Source: JADGOV01 sp963814355 (GTDB taxonomy: Bacteria; Actinomycetota; Actinomycetes; JADGOV01). From it: a stretch of DNA of 64,000 nucleotides. Under the pieces are notes generated by a model, which saw only the letters and a list, made by a program, of their open reading frames with translations, ran no database searches and had not been told where the DNA came from. This document shows, piece after piece, positions 25,969-34,325 of this stretch (position 1 is its first letter; every line of letters begins with the position of its first letter). Position numbers and translations under genes: made by a program. The DNA is taken from positions 124,001 through 188,000 of the forward strand of contig CAWFCZ010000016.1 in the NCBI GenBank assembly GCA_963814355.1, read 5' to 3'.

Positions 25969-27594
25969 ATGCGCATGCAGCGCGACGTCGGCAGCCGAAG
26001 CACCCGACGTGGGCCGCGACGGCCCGGGCTCTGGGTGGCCGCCTTGGCCATCGCCTTGGCGGCCGCCGGCTGCACCGCGGACGCCCAGGACGCCACGGGG
26101 TCGCCGGGCAACGCCGCGGGCCGGGTCTCGGCGAGGCTCAACGAGGTGGCCGATGCGGTCGCCCTGGTGACCGGCGACACGCCTGGCGCGGTGTCGGTCG
26201 GCGTCAGCCGGGCGCTGTTCGCCACGGCACCTGTGGTGGTCGTCGCCCGGGGCGATGACCAGCCCGCGGTCGCGGCCGGCGCGATGCATGCCGCCCGGCT
26301 CGGCTTACCGCTGCTGCTGGTCGACGTCACGCGGGACGCCGCGAACGCGGGGACTCCCTCCGGCTCCCCGAGCGGGGACACCTCGGCGAGCGGGGCGAAC
26401 CCGGCCCCGCTGCCGGAGACGCTGACCGCGGAGATCTCACGGTTGCATCCTCGGGCCGTACTCGCGATGGGCGATGTCGCGGCCCGGCTCGGCCAGCTGC
26501 CGGACGTCCGGGTGGTCACCGACGCCGCCAAGCTGCCACCCTTGGCACCTCCCGACGGCGCATCCAGCGTCGCCGTTCTGGTGCGAGGCGGCCGGGAGAA
26601 TCCGTCGTCGGCGGCGGCCACGGCGTCGGGCAAGGCTGCCGGCGCGCAGGTGATCCCGGTGGCCGGTACCGACCCGCGCGCCGACCCGGATGCCATCGTC
26701 GCGCTGGCCGAGCAGCGACCCGCTCGCGTGCTGGCCGTGGGCGCCGGCTTCGGTCCGGTGGATCGGCTGACCGGACGCCTCGCCGTGGCCGAGACCGGCG
26801 TCCAGCTCCCCGCCGGCGGCCAGGTGCTCTTTCCCGGCCACCGCCTGGTGGCCCTCTACGGCCACCCCGGCACCGCCAGCCTCGGCGTCCTCGGCGAGCA
26901 GGGTGTGACCGCCAGCATCGCCCGGGCCAAAAAGATGGCCGCGAAGTACCGCCCACTTAGCAGCGTGCCGGTGGTGCCGATGTTCGAGATCATCGCCACC
27001 ACCGCCCAGGGCAGCCCGGGGAAGGACGGCGACTATTCGGGCGAGGCGTCGTTGGAGCTGCTGCGGCCGTGGGTGCGCAAGGCCAGCGCCGCCGGGCTGT
27101 ACGTGGTGCTCGATCTCCAGCCCGGTCGGGCCAGGCTCCTGGCCCAGGCCAAGCTCTACACCGAGCTGCTTCGGCTACCGCACGTCGGGCTGGCGCTGGA
27201 CCCGGAGTGGCGCCTCGGTCCGCACGACCAGCCGAGGGGACACATCGGCAGCGTCGACAGCTCGGAGATCAACGGCGTCATCTCCTGGCTGGCCGATCTC
27301 ACCGCGAAAGCCCGCCTGCCGCAGAAGCTGCTCGTACTGCACCAGTTCCAGTTGAGAATGATTGGTAGCGAGGAGGGCCTGAACCTGACTCACGACGAGA
27401 TCCAGGTGCTCATCCACATGGACGGGCAGGGCTCGCCGGCGCTCAAGGACGGCACCTGGCGGGCGGTGACCGAGGCGGCTCCCAAGGGGATGCCGTTCGG
27501 TTGGAAGAACTTCTACGACGAAGACCACCCCATGCTGACCCCGGTCCAGACCATGAAGAAGAAGCCGACGCCACTGATGATCTCTTACCAGTGA
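25969..27594 (+). CDS. Secreted lipoprotein with cell-wall-binding-repeat-like N-terminus
   Basis: The 541-aa protein starts MRMQRDVGSRSTRRG and has a lipoprotein signal ending in the lipobox-like AAAGC, so it is probably anchored outside the membrane. Residues 60-290 resemble cell-wall-binding repeat 2 modules (VVVVARGDDQPAVAAGAMHA and RVLAVGAGFGPVDRL). The C-terminal half, from about PVVPMFEIIATT, looks like a conserved globular domain with GLALDPEW, LVLHQFQLRMI and PFGWKNFYDEDHPML. I cannot assign an enzyme activity, although the aromatic and acidic motifs resemble a TIM-barrel hydrolase fold. It precedes a polysaccharide deacetylase, suggesting envelope glycan work. Confidence 0.75.
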   Translation: MRMQRDVGSRSTRRGPRRPGLWVAALAIALAAAGCTADAQDATGSPGNAAGRVSARLNEVADAVALVTGDTPGAVSVGVSRALFATAPVVVVARGDDQPAVAAGAMHAARLGLPLLLVDVTRDAANAGTPSGSPSGDTSASGANPAPLPETLTAEISRLHPRAVLAMGDVAARLGQLPDVRVVTDAAKLPPLAPPDGASSVAVLVRGGRENPSSAAATASGKAAGAQVIPVAGTDPRADPDAIVALAEQRPARVLAVGAGFGPVDRLTGRLAVAETGVQLPAGGQVLFPGHRLVALYGHPGTASLGVLGEQGVTASIARAKKMAAKYRPLSSVPVVPMFEIIATTAQGSPGKDGDYSGEASLELLRPWVRKASAAGLYVVLDLQPGRARLLAQAKLYTELLRLPHVGLALDPEWRLGPHDQPRGHIGSVDSSEINGVISWLADLTAKARLPQKLLVLHQFQLRMIGSEEGLNLTHDEIQVLIHMDGQGSPALKDGTWRAVTEAAPKGMPFGWKNFYDEDHPMLTPVQTMKKKPTPLMISYQ

Positions 27595-27628
27595 TTCCCA
27601 ACCAGTGATCCGCAACCAATGATCCTGG
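27587..27628 (+). repeat. Three imperfect 14-bp tandem repeats across a gene junction
   Basis: The units are ACCAGTGATTCCCA (27587-27600), ACCAGTGATCCGCA (27601-27614) and ACCAATGATCCTGG (27615-27628). The first supplies the TGA stop of the lipoprotein gene (27592-27594) and the third the ATG of the next gene (27619-27621). Confidence 0.75.
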
Positions 27629-28582
27629 ACGGAACGAGGACGGTGGCGCCTAGCCTGGACGGCGCGCCGGTCCCCGGGCCGGCGGCCCTGGTGGATCGCC
27701 GCACGCTGCTAACCGGAGCGCTCGGCGCCGCCGCCGTGGCGCTCGCCGGGTGCCGGTCAAACACCCGGACCGCCAGCGGCGACCAGCCCTCCGGTATGGC
27801 CAGGTTTCCCTCGTCGACGTTCGCGCGCGCCGGGGCCGCCGCCCCGCCGCCCGCGTCGGCATCGCACCCGGCGACGCCTGAGCAGATGGCCGCCCGAGCA
27901 ACGGTTCCGGTGCTGTGCTGGCATCAGAATCCGCAACTGGAAGTCCGCCGACTCCGACTACGCCCGCAACCTGCTGATCTGCCCGCCGGCGCACTTCCGC
28001 GCCCAACTCGACGCCCTCGCGGCGGACGGGTGGCACGCTATCGGCCCGGAGGAGTACCTCGGGCATCTGAGGCAGGACGCGCCGTTGCCGGACAAGCCGG
28101 TGTTGTTGAGCTTCGACGACGGCCAAGGCAGTCAGATGACCCACGCGTTGCCGCAGCTGATAGCCCACCGGATGACCGCCACGTTCTTCGTCATGACCGT
28201 CGTACTGGACAAGCGGGGCTGGCTCTCCCGCCGGGACCTCCAGCTGCTCTCTTCCGAGGGCATGACGATCGGCGCGCACACCTACGACCATCACCGGGTC
28301 GACCGGTACACCTCCGGGGACTGGGCGGTGCAGCTCACCCGCCCGCGAGAAGTGCTGGAGAAGATCATCGGCAGGCCGGTGGAGCACTTCGCCTACCCCT
28401 ACGGGGCATGGAACCCGGCGGCGGTGGCGCACGTCGAGGCCGCCGGATACCGGTCCGCGTACCAGCTCGCGGACCGTACCCCCGACCCGGCGGCGCCGCA
28501 CTACACGCTGCGCCGCTCGCTGGTGAGTTCCAGCTGGACCGGAGCCCAGCTGATCAAGCACTGCTCCCGGCGGAGCACGTGA
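27619..28582 (+). pseudogene. Polysaccharide deacetylase lipoprotein, frameshifted
   Basis: A NodB-fold deacetylase of extracellular glycans, broken by one extra base. The first frame (ATG 27619) gives a twin-Arg-like lipoprotein signal DRRTLLTGALGAAAVALAGC, a low-complexity linker and the domain entry ATVPVLCWHQ. At 27928-27929 an extra A shifts the frame; continuing in the next frame gives IRNWKSADSDYARNLLICPP without loss. From there the NodB motifs are intact: LLSFDDGQGSQM, the metal-binding HTYDHH, and FAYPYGAWNP. The second frame stops at 28582. The site is not a slippery heptamer, so programmed shifting is unlikely. It is either a real recent mutation or a sequencing error. Confidence 0.85.
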
Positions 28583-28602
28583 CCGGCATCCCTCGGCCCA
28601 GC

Positions 28603-29130
28603 TCACCCGGGTGTGGAGTTCTCCGGCTCGGGCACGTTGGCCAGGGCGGAGCGGGAGCCAGCTTGACCGTGGCTGATAACGCTGATCTTGCCATTGGTTT
28701 CCAGCACTACCGCCGCAACCTGCTCCAGCCCACCGATCCCGCTGCTGCGGACGGCCTGCAACAGGCTCTGCTCGGTGATGCGCTGCTGCCGCAGGGCCGT
28801 CGGCAGTAGCTCTCCGTCGCGCAGCAGCAGGGTGGGCCCAGTGGTGACGATCTGCTTGAGGACGGGGATGCGCACCGACAGCCAGGCGACCACGAGCTGC
28901 AGGACCGCCAGCAGCGCCAGGCCCAGAGCGCCTTCGGCCAAAGCCACGGTGTTGGACAGCAGGGCGGTGGCCAAGGTGGAACCGATCGCCACGGTGACGA
29001 TGAAGTCGAAGGCGTTGAGCTGCGCCAGTGAGCGTTTTCCGGTGACCCGCAGTACCAGTATCAGCCACACGTAGGCCAGCGTTCCGACCACCAGCACCCG
29101 CAGCAGTGAGTGGGCGCTGTCGAAGAACAT
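28603..29130 (-). CDS. DUF421 (YetF-like) membrane protein
   Basis: The 175-aa product starts at ATG 29130 (MFFDSAHSLLRVLVVGTLAY), with GGAAGG upstream; the open frame upstream of it is not coding. Three hydrophobic helices in the first 80 residues contain the DUF421 signature LRVTGKRSLAQLNAFDFIVT and VAIGSTLATALL. A soluble C-terminal part with GPTLLLRDGELLPTALRQQR and AVRSSGIGGLEQVAAVVLET follows. The family is linked to sporulation membranes in Bacillus; no function is proven here. It converges on the deacetylase and is divergent from the channel gene. Confidence 0.9.
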   Translation of the reverse strand: MFFDSAHSLLRVLVVGTLAYVWLILVLRVTGKRSLAQLNAFDFIVTVAIGSTLATALLSNTVALAEGALGLALLAVLQLVVAWLSVRIPVLKQIVTTGPTLLLRDGELLPTALRQQRITEQSLLQAVRSSGIGGLEQVAAVVLETNGKISVISHGQAGSRSALANVPEPENSTPG

Positions 29131-29287
29131 GTCACGTTCCTTCCATCGAGGATTCGGCCCAACCGTGGTGGCCGTGGTGCCGCGGACGGTGGTGTGCTGA
29201 GTGGGCGAGCCGTGGGGTAGGACCGTCGGTGACCTCGTCGTACCAACCGACCGGATGCCGGGTTCCCGAGCCGAGGAGGTGATGAGG

Positions 29288-30301
29288 ATGCTGCTGGTGG
29301 GCGCCCTGCTCCCGCACGCCAACTCGGGGGCGGTACGGATCTTCGGCGTCACCCTGGTGGGAGTCAGCGCCACCACCGGCGTCAAGCTGCTGTTCAGCAT
29401 CGTCTTGGCGCTGGCCGTGCTGGTGGTCCGTCGCCTGGTGCTCGGGCTGATCCGGCGCGTGCTGCCGGGCGACGTCGCGGACCCGGGCCGATTCTGGGTC
29501 AGGCAGGTGGTCCAGGTCGTCATGGCCGTGGTGCTGCTGCTCGGCATTTTCTCGATCTGGGTCACGCCCGACACCAATCTGACCACCGGACTCGGTCTGA
29601 TCAGCGCTGGGCTGGCCTTTGCCCTGCAGCAGGTCATCCTGGCCCTCGCCGGCTATTTCGTGATACTGCGCGGGGACACGTTCAGCGTGGGCGACCGGAT
29701 CACGTTGGGCGGGGTTCGCGGCGATGTTGTCCGCCTGGGTTTCCTCAAGACCACTATCATGGAGATGGGGCAGCCGCCGAGCGTCAGCGGCACCGATCCG
29801 GCGGTGTGGGTCAACTCCCGGCAATACACCGGGCGCCTGGTCACCGTCACGAACGGCGTAATCTTCACTGAGCCGGTCTACAACTACACCCGCGAGTTTC
29901 CTTTCCTGTGGGAGGAGATCGCTCTGCCGGTGTCCTACTCCGCCGACCGGGCCCGCGCCGAGGAGATCCTGCTCACGGCGGCCCGCTCGCATGCGGTGAT
30001 GGGGGATCCGGATGCGGACCGGGCCCTGATCCGGATGCGCTCCCGCTACGCGATGGCCGACGCCTCACTGGAACCGGCCGTCTTCTGGCGGATCACCGAC
30101 AATTGGCTGGAGCTGTCGCTGCGCTTCCTGGTTCCGCATCGGGGCGTACGGGAGATCAAGGACCGGATCAGCCGCGACGTTCTCGCCGGGCTGGAGGCTG
30201 CCGGGATCGGCATCGCCTCCGCGACGTACGACATCGTCGGGTTTCCGCCGGTCCGACTCGTGGAACGAGAACCCCCCGGACAGCCGGAGACCGCGCCGTA
30301 G
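29288..30301 (+). CDS. MscS-family mechanosensitive channel-like protein
   Basis: A small-conductance mechanosensitive channel homologue expected in the inner membrane, releasing solutes on hypo-osmotic shock. Starts are possible at GTG/ATG 29201, 29282 or 29288. I favour ATG 29288 because GAGGAGG lies 8 nt upstream, giving 337 aa. Three membrane helices are followed by the pore-lining and beta-domain junction ISAGLAFALQQVILALAGYF and LRGDTFSVGDRITLGG. A soluble C-terminal domain contains LVTVTNGVIFTEPVYNYTRE. The longish insertion QPPSVSGTDPAVWVNSRQYT is unusual relative to E. coli MscS. Confidence 0.88.
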   Translation: MLLVGALLPHANSGAVRIFGVTLVGVSATTGVKLLFSIVLALAVLVVRRLVLGLIRRVLPGDVADPGRFWVRQVVQVVMAVVLLLGIFSIWVTPDTNLTTGLGLISAGLAFALQQVILALAGYFVILRGDTFSVGDRITLGGVRGDVVRLGFLKTTIMEMGQPPSVSGTDPAVWVNSRQYTGRLVTVTNGVIFTEPVYNYTREFPFLWEEIALPVSYSADRARAEEILLTAARSHAVMGDPDADRALIRMRSRYAMADASLEPAVFWRITDNWLELSLRFLVPHRGVREIKDRISRDVLAGLEAAGIGIASATYDIVGFPPVRLVEREPPGQPETAP

Positions 30302-30330
30302 TCGCCGCGGCGGAGCCCGCTCTCAGCGCG

Positions 30331-32862
30331 TTACGACGTCGGGTACGCCGGTAGGACCAGACGAGGCTGTGACGCGAGCAGCTCGGCGATCGCGCTGGCG
30401 GCTGATCTGTGCTGTGCGGCCACGGCTTCAGCCTCCGCGGCCAGCTCGCCTCCTTCTGCCTGGGCCGCCGTCTCCAGCCGCTTCAGGGATGCGGCCAGGT
30501 CGGACATGCCGAGGACCTGGCTAGCCGACCGCAGCGAGTGGGCTGCCGCCCGCACCGCATCTCGATCCCCGGTACGCCCACCGGCGGTCAACTCGGCAAT
30601 GCGTTCGCCGCTCTCGCGGAGATAGTCGGTGAGCAGCTCGGTCCGCAGGTCGACATCGCCGCCCAGCTCGGCGACGAGCTGGTCGGCCGTGGTGGGGTCA
30701 AAACCGAGCGGCGGGCGGCCGGCAGTCCCTACGCCGTCGAGCACCGCGCCGTCGAGCACCGCGGCGAGTTGCTCTTGACGGAACGGTTTGACCAGATAGC
30801 CGTCCATTCCGGCCTCCGTGCAGGCTTGTCGGTCTTCCAGCATCGCGCTGGCGGTCAGGGCGACGATGCGCGGTTGCCGAGCTGCCGGTATCTGCGCCCG
30901 GATGAACCGGGTGGCCGTCAGACCGTCCATGCGGGGCATGTGGATGTCCATGAGAACCAGGTCGTACCGGGAGGCGGTCAAGGCGGCGACCGCCTCCTCC
31001 CCATTGTCGACGGCGTCGGCGTCGTAGCCCAGTTTGGCGAGCAACAGCTTGGCCACCTTCTGGTTGACCGCGTTGTCCTCGGCCAGCAGGACCCGCAACC
31101 CGGAGTTGCCGGCGGACCCTGCCACGGCGGCCGGCGCGTCCACCGTCGCCCGAGCCGTTCCGCCGAGGGCACCGCGTACCGCCGTCAGCAGCGCCGCGAG
31201 CTTGACCGGCTTGGTGAGGACCGCCACGAAGGCCGTACCCGATCGCGGAGCCGGCAGGGGTCCCAGGCTGCGGAGCATGACCATCGGCATGCTCCGCCCG
31301 TTCGGCAATGCCCGCAGGGCAACGGCGAGCTGGTCGCCGTCCATCACCGGCATGTGCATGTCGAGGAGGGCCAAGTCGAAACTCGCCCCGCCGGCGAGCA
31401 GCGCCAAGGCCTCCTCCGGGCCGGCCACGCAGGTGGTCCGCAGGCCCCAGCCGGCAAGTTGGTGGTTGAGGACCCGCCGGTTGGTCTCGTTGTCGTCCAC
31501 GATCAGGGCCGACCGACCTGCCATGGCCGTGGCCGGCATCGGCTCCGCCGGCTCCGGCAGGTCGCTGACCCCGAACGCCCCGGTGAAGGCGAAAGTGGAA
31601 CCCTCCCCCGGGACGCTGTGCACCACCAGGTCCCCGCCCATGGAGCGCACCAGGCCGCGGCTGATGGCCAGCCCCAGGCCGGTGCCGCCGTAGACCCGGG
31701 TTGTCGAGGCGTCCACCTGGCTAAAGGACTGGAAGAGCCGGTCTATCCGATCGGCCGGTATGCCGATCCCGGTGTCCCGAACCGAGAACGTCAACCGGGT
31801 GCTGGCGCCCGGGGCCTCGCTCGCGGTGATCGTGAGGAGCACGTCGCCGGCCGCGGTGAACTTCACGGCGTTGTTCAGCAGGTTCACCAGCACCTGCCGA
31901 AGCCGCGCCGCATCACCGATCAGCCGGCGGGGACACGACTCGGCCACGTCCAGGACCAGGTCGAGCCCCTTGGCGGCCGCGGCTTGGGCCACCAGGTCCA
32001 TCGACCCCTCGGCGCAGCTCCGCAACGTGAACGCCTGGCGCTCCAGATGCAAGTCGCCGGCTTCGATCTTGGAGAAGTCCAGAATGTCGTTGATGACGAC
32101 GAGTAGCGCGTCACCACTGGACCGGACCGTTTCCATCAAGTCCCTCTGCTGATCGTCCAGTGTGGTATCCAGGAGGAGTCCGGTGAGTCCGATGACCGCG
32201 TTCATCGGAGTGCGGATCTCGTGGCTCATGGTGGCCAGGAAGGCCGACTTCGCGGCGGTCGCCGCCAGTGCCGCGTCGCGGGCCCGGGCCATCTCCTCGT
32301 TCGCGCGGCGGCGCTGCGTCACGTCGAGAGAAATCCCGCACGTGGCGAACACCTGGCCGTCCGCGTCGTGCAGCGGAAACTTCACCGTCTCGTAGTCGAT
32401 CCTGCCGTCGGGACCGTTCGACCATTCCTCCACGGCGAATTGCTCGGATCGGGCCCGAAAGTCGTTTGCCCGCCAGATGGGGGCCATCTCCGGGTCGAGA
32501 TACTCGTCGGTCTGCCCAAGCAGATCGCTCGCCGACACCGCGAAGGCCCGTTCGAAGGGCTCGTTCGCCAGGAGGTAGCGGCCTTCGAGATCCTTGACGT
32601 AAATCAGGGACTGGCTGTTGGCGATGACCGCCTTGAGCATGACCTCATGAGCGTCCCGCTCGCGCTCAGCGGCGGCCCGGGCCGAGGCCACATGTTCGGT
32701 GTCCTCCAACTCGCTCAGGCGCCGCTGCTGTTTCAGGTTCTCGAAGAGTGTCGCGCCTCGCATCAGGGCGCCGTAGGTGCGCCGCATCGACCAGTAGTAC
32801 ACCGCGATCCCGGCGGTCATCAGGTCCGCCGCCGCCTCGTACCAGTTGAAACGCATCGGCAT
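30331..32862 (-). CDS. Hybrid sensor histidine kinase / double receiver / HPt protein
   Basis: A multi-domain phosphorelay protein. From ATG 32862 (MPMRFNWYEAAADLM) it is 843 aa: a hydrophobic segment, a helical linker, and a PAS domain (about 75-190; IYVKDLEGRYLLAN). HisKA follows with H-box FLATMSHEIRTPMNAV, then HATPase with LVNLLNNAVKFT and DTGIGIP plus GGTGLGLAISRGL. There are two receivers (ALIVDDNETNRR/LLDMHMPVMDG and VLLAEDNAVNQK/LMDIHMPRMDG), each ending in a conserved Lys. The C-terminal HPt has AAHSLRSAS. The real N-terminus appears to be the separate membrane module at 32820-33176 in another frame. No partner regulator lies adjacent. Confidence 0.9.
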   Translation of the reverse strand: MPMRFNWYEAAADLMTAGIAVYYWSMRRTYGALMRGATLFENLKQQRRLSELEDTEHVASARAAAERERDAHEVMLKAVIANSQSLIYVKDLEGRYLLANEPFERAFAVSASDLLGQTDEYLDPEMAPIWRANDFRARSEQFAVEEWSNGPDGRIDYETVKFPLHDADGQVFATCGISLDVTQRRRANEEMARARDAALAATAAKSAFLATMSHEIRTPMNAVIGLTGLLLDTTLDDQQRDLMETVRSSGDALLVVINDILDFSKIEAGDLHLERQAFTLRSCAEGSMDLVAQAAAAKGLDLVLDVAESCPRRLIGDAARLRQVLVNLLNNAVKFTAAGDVLLTITASEAPGASTRLTFSVRDTGIGIPADRIDRLFQSFSQVDASTTRVYGGTGLGLAISRGLVRSMGGDLVVHSVPGEGSTFAFTGAFGVSDLPEPAEPMPATAMAGRSALIVDDNETNRRVLNHQLAGWGLRTTCVAGPEEALALLAGGASFDLALLDMHMPVMDGDQLAVALRALPNGRSMPMVMLRSLGPLPAPRSGTAFVAVLTKPVKLAALLTAVRGALGGTARATVDAPAAVAGSAGNSGLRVLLAEDNAVNQKVAKLLLAKLGYDADAVDNGEEAVAALTASRYDLVLMDIHMPRMDGLTATRFIRAQIPAARQPRIVALTASAMLEDRQACTEAGMDGYLVKPFRQEQLAAVLDGAVLDGVGTAGRPPLGFDPTTADQLVAELGGDVDLRTELLTDYLRESGERIAELTAGGRTGDRDAVRAAAHSLRSASQVLGMSDLAASLKRLETAAQAEGGELAAEAEAVAAQHRSAASAIAELLASQPRLVLPAYPTS

Positions 32863-33176
32863 CCCGGCCGCGCCGGCAGCAGGCTTCCGGCGTGCAGGGC
32901 ATGCAGGCCATGACCCACCGCGCAGCCGAGGAAGAGAGCTGCCGTGGCCGTTCCCAGCCGGTTCCGGTCGAGCTCGCCGGCTCGGATCAGCGGCGCCAGA
33001 ATGGCACACGAAATAGCGAAGTAGGCGACACACACCACGCTGTTGGCGAGCAGCAGGAGGTGGGCGGTCACCCTTGCTCGATCGGCCGCTTCCTCGAATT
33101 GCTGAAGGCCCGGTCGGGCGGCGGCGAACTCCCAAGCAGGAATCCGGTCAGATGGAGCAGAAAGGACTGCATTCAT
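32820..33176 (-). CDS. Membrane module, probable N-terminus of the hybrid kinase in a shifted frame
   Basis: A 118-codon frame starting at ATG 33176 (MNAVLSAPSDRIPAWEFAAA). It encodes two clear hydrophobic helices, AHLLLLANSVVCVAYFAISC and LGTATAALFLGCAVGHGLHA, then runs out of sense (Arg-rich) exactly where the kinase frame becomes meaningful (about 32870). It overlaps the kinase start by 43 bp. A transmembrane sensor region feeding into PAS is the expected architecture, so I read this as one gene split by an indel near 32865-32885. A genuine overlapping two-gene arrangement is the alternative. Its ATG overlaps the divergent ATG at 33175 and has no clear ribosome-binding site. Confidence 0.6.
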   Translation of the reverse strand: MNAVLSAPSDRIPAWEFAAARPGLQQFEEAADRARVTAHLLLLANSVVCVAYFAISCAILAPLIRAGELDRNRLGTATAALFLGCAVGHGLHALHAGSLLPARPGCRCVSTGTRRRRT

Positions 33177-33663
33177 GCGCAGCGGCTGGTACGTCGGGGT
33201 GGTTGGTCCGTCCGAGGCGACTGGGGCGTTGCGGCAGATGGGATACCAGGTCGGCGAGCGGCTGGCCCGCAGCGGCTGCGTGCTGGTGTGCGGCGGCCTG
33301 CACGGTGTTATGGCGGCGGCTTGCCAAGGCGCGCGAGCGGCCGGCGGTCTCACTGTGGGACTGCTGCCGCAGGATCATCGTGGCGCGGCGAATCCCTACC
33401 TTTCGGTGGCAATCCCCACCGGGCTCGGCGAACTTCGCAACGGTTTGATTGTGCGCAGCAGTGATGCCGTCGTCGCCATCGGAGGCAGCTGGGGCACCTT
33501 GAGCGAGATTGCGCTGGCCGTGCGAACCGACAAGCCGGTGATCGCGCTGCGGTCCTGGAGGGTCCTGGAGAGCGCTTCGACGGCTGAGGTGCGCGGCGGG
33601 CCGGTCGCTGCGACCGATGTGGAAGAGCTCTTCGTCCTGCTGGAGCGGGCGTTACAGCCGTAA
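33175..33663 (+). CDS. TIGR00725 / LOG-like Rossmann protein
   Basis: A 162-aa protein of the lysine-decarboxylase-like (LOG-related) superfamily. It begins MRSGWYVGVVGPSEATGALR. Conserved motifs are CGGLHGVMAAACQGARAAGG and VAIGGSWGTLSEIALA, corresponding to the nucleotide-binding PGGxGTxxE region, here GGSWGTLSE. Family members bind nucleotides or act as phosphoribohydrolases, but this subfamily is uncharacterised. AAAGGA lies 8 nt before the ATG. The start overlaps that of the divergent kinase module by 2 bp. Confidence 0.85.
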   Translation: MRSGWYVGVVGPSEATGALRQMGYQVGERLARSGCVLVCGGLHGVMAAACQGARAAGGLTVGLLPQDHRGAANPYLSVAIPTGLGELRNGLIVRSSDAVVAIGGSWGTLSEIALAVRTDKPVIALRSWRVLESASTAEVRGGPVAATDVEELFVLLERALQP

Positions 33664-33785
33664 GGCCGGATACGTGGCTTCTTGCCCAATGCACAGGTGC
33701 GTCTCAACGGCCTCTCAGCATCCGCGTCCATCGTCGAGCCACGCCACCGGAAGCTCCGGAAGGCTGGCAGTCGAGGAGCAGGAAC

Positions 33786-34289
33786 ATGACAGCTGTTGAC
33801 GACGTTACCGTGACCCCGCGCCCGGCCGCCCGTCGCAGCCGCCGGCCGAGGTCGGCGCCGGCGAGCGCCCGGCTCCGGACCCACCTCACTGTGTTGGAGG
33901 CCGAACGCGACGAGCGGGCGAAGGCGCGCTTCGACACCGGCGGGGACATCGGCGACCGGGCCTGGCGGATGGAGGGCGAGACGGCGCTGCTGCAGCTGGA
34001 CGCCCAAATCCGTCGGCTTCGGCGGTCGCTGGACGAGGCCGACGAGCGGGTCACCCCCCGTTCCGGGGACCGGGTGGCCGTCGGCGCCACCGTCGAGCTG
34101 CGGTTCCTGGCCGACGATTCCGTGGAGCGCTACGTCGTCGGCGCGCTAGACGAGCAGGAAGAAGACTGCCCGGTCCTGACGCCGGACAGCCCGCTCGGGA
34201 GGGTGCTGCTCGGCGCCCGGGTCGGAGACGCCGTCGAGTACGCCGCCCCGCGGGGCACTGCCCGGGTCGTTGTCGAGTCGATCGGGTAG
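33786..34289 (+). CDS. GreA/GreB-family transcription factor-like protein
   Basis: A 167-aa Gre-like protein that would bind the RNA polymerase secondary channel. A basic N-terminal tail (RRSRRPRSAPASARL) precedes a coiled coil with tip sequence FDTGGDIGDRAWRMEGE. The C-terminal FKBP-like Gre domain has VTPRSGDRVAVGATVELRFL and TPDSPLGRVLLGARVGDAVE. The tip lacks the usual NAEY element of cleavage-competent GreA, though acidic residues remain, so it could be a Gre-fold regulator rather than a cleavage factor. GAGGAG precedes the ATG. A dedicated greA is expected elsewhere in the genome. Confidence 0.85.
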   Translation: MTAVDDVTVTPRPAARRSRRPRSAPASARLRTHLTVLEAERDERAKARFDTGGDIGDRAWRMEGETALLQLDAQIRRLRRSLDEADERVTPRSGDRVAVGATVELRFLADDSVERYVVGALDEQEEDCPVLTPDSPLGRVLLGARVGDAVEYAAPRGTARVVVESIG

Positions 34290-34325
34290 TCCGGCCGGAA
34301 GCTGACCGTAGGACTGGGTGTTTGC

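Noticed and set aside
27920..27935. Programmed frameshift in the deacetylase
   Set aside because: No X-XXY-YYZ slippery site, rare-codon pause or clear downstream structure is seen, and a lipoprotein of this family needs no frameshift product.
30409..32106. 565-codon plus-strand open frame opposite the hybrid kinase
   Set aside because: It is antisense to a fully conserved kinase with every phosphorelay motif; the translation is low-complexity and has no ribosome-binding site.
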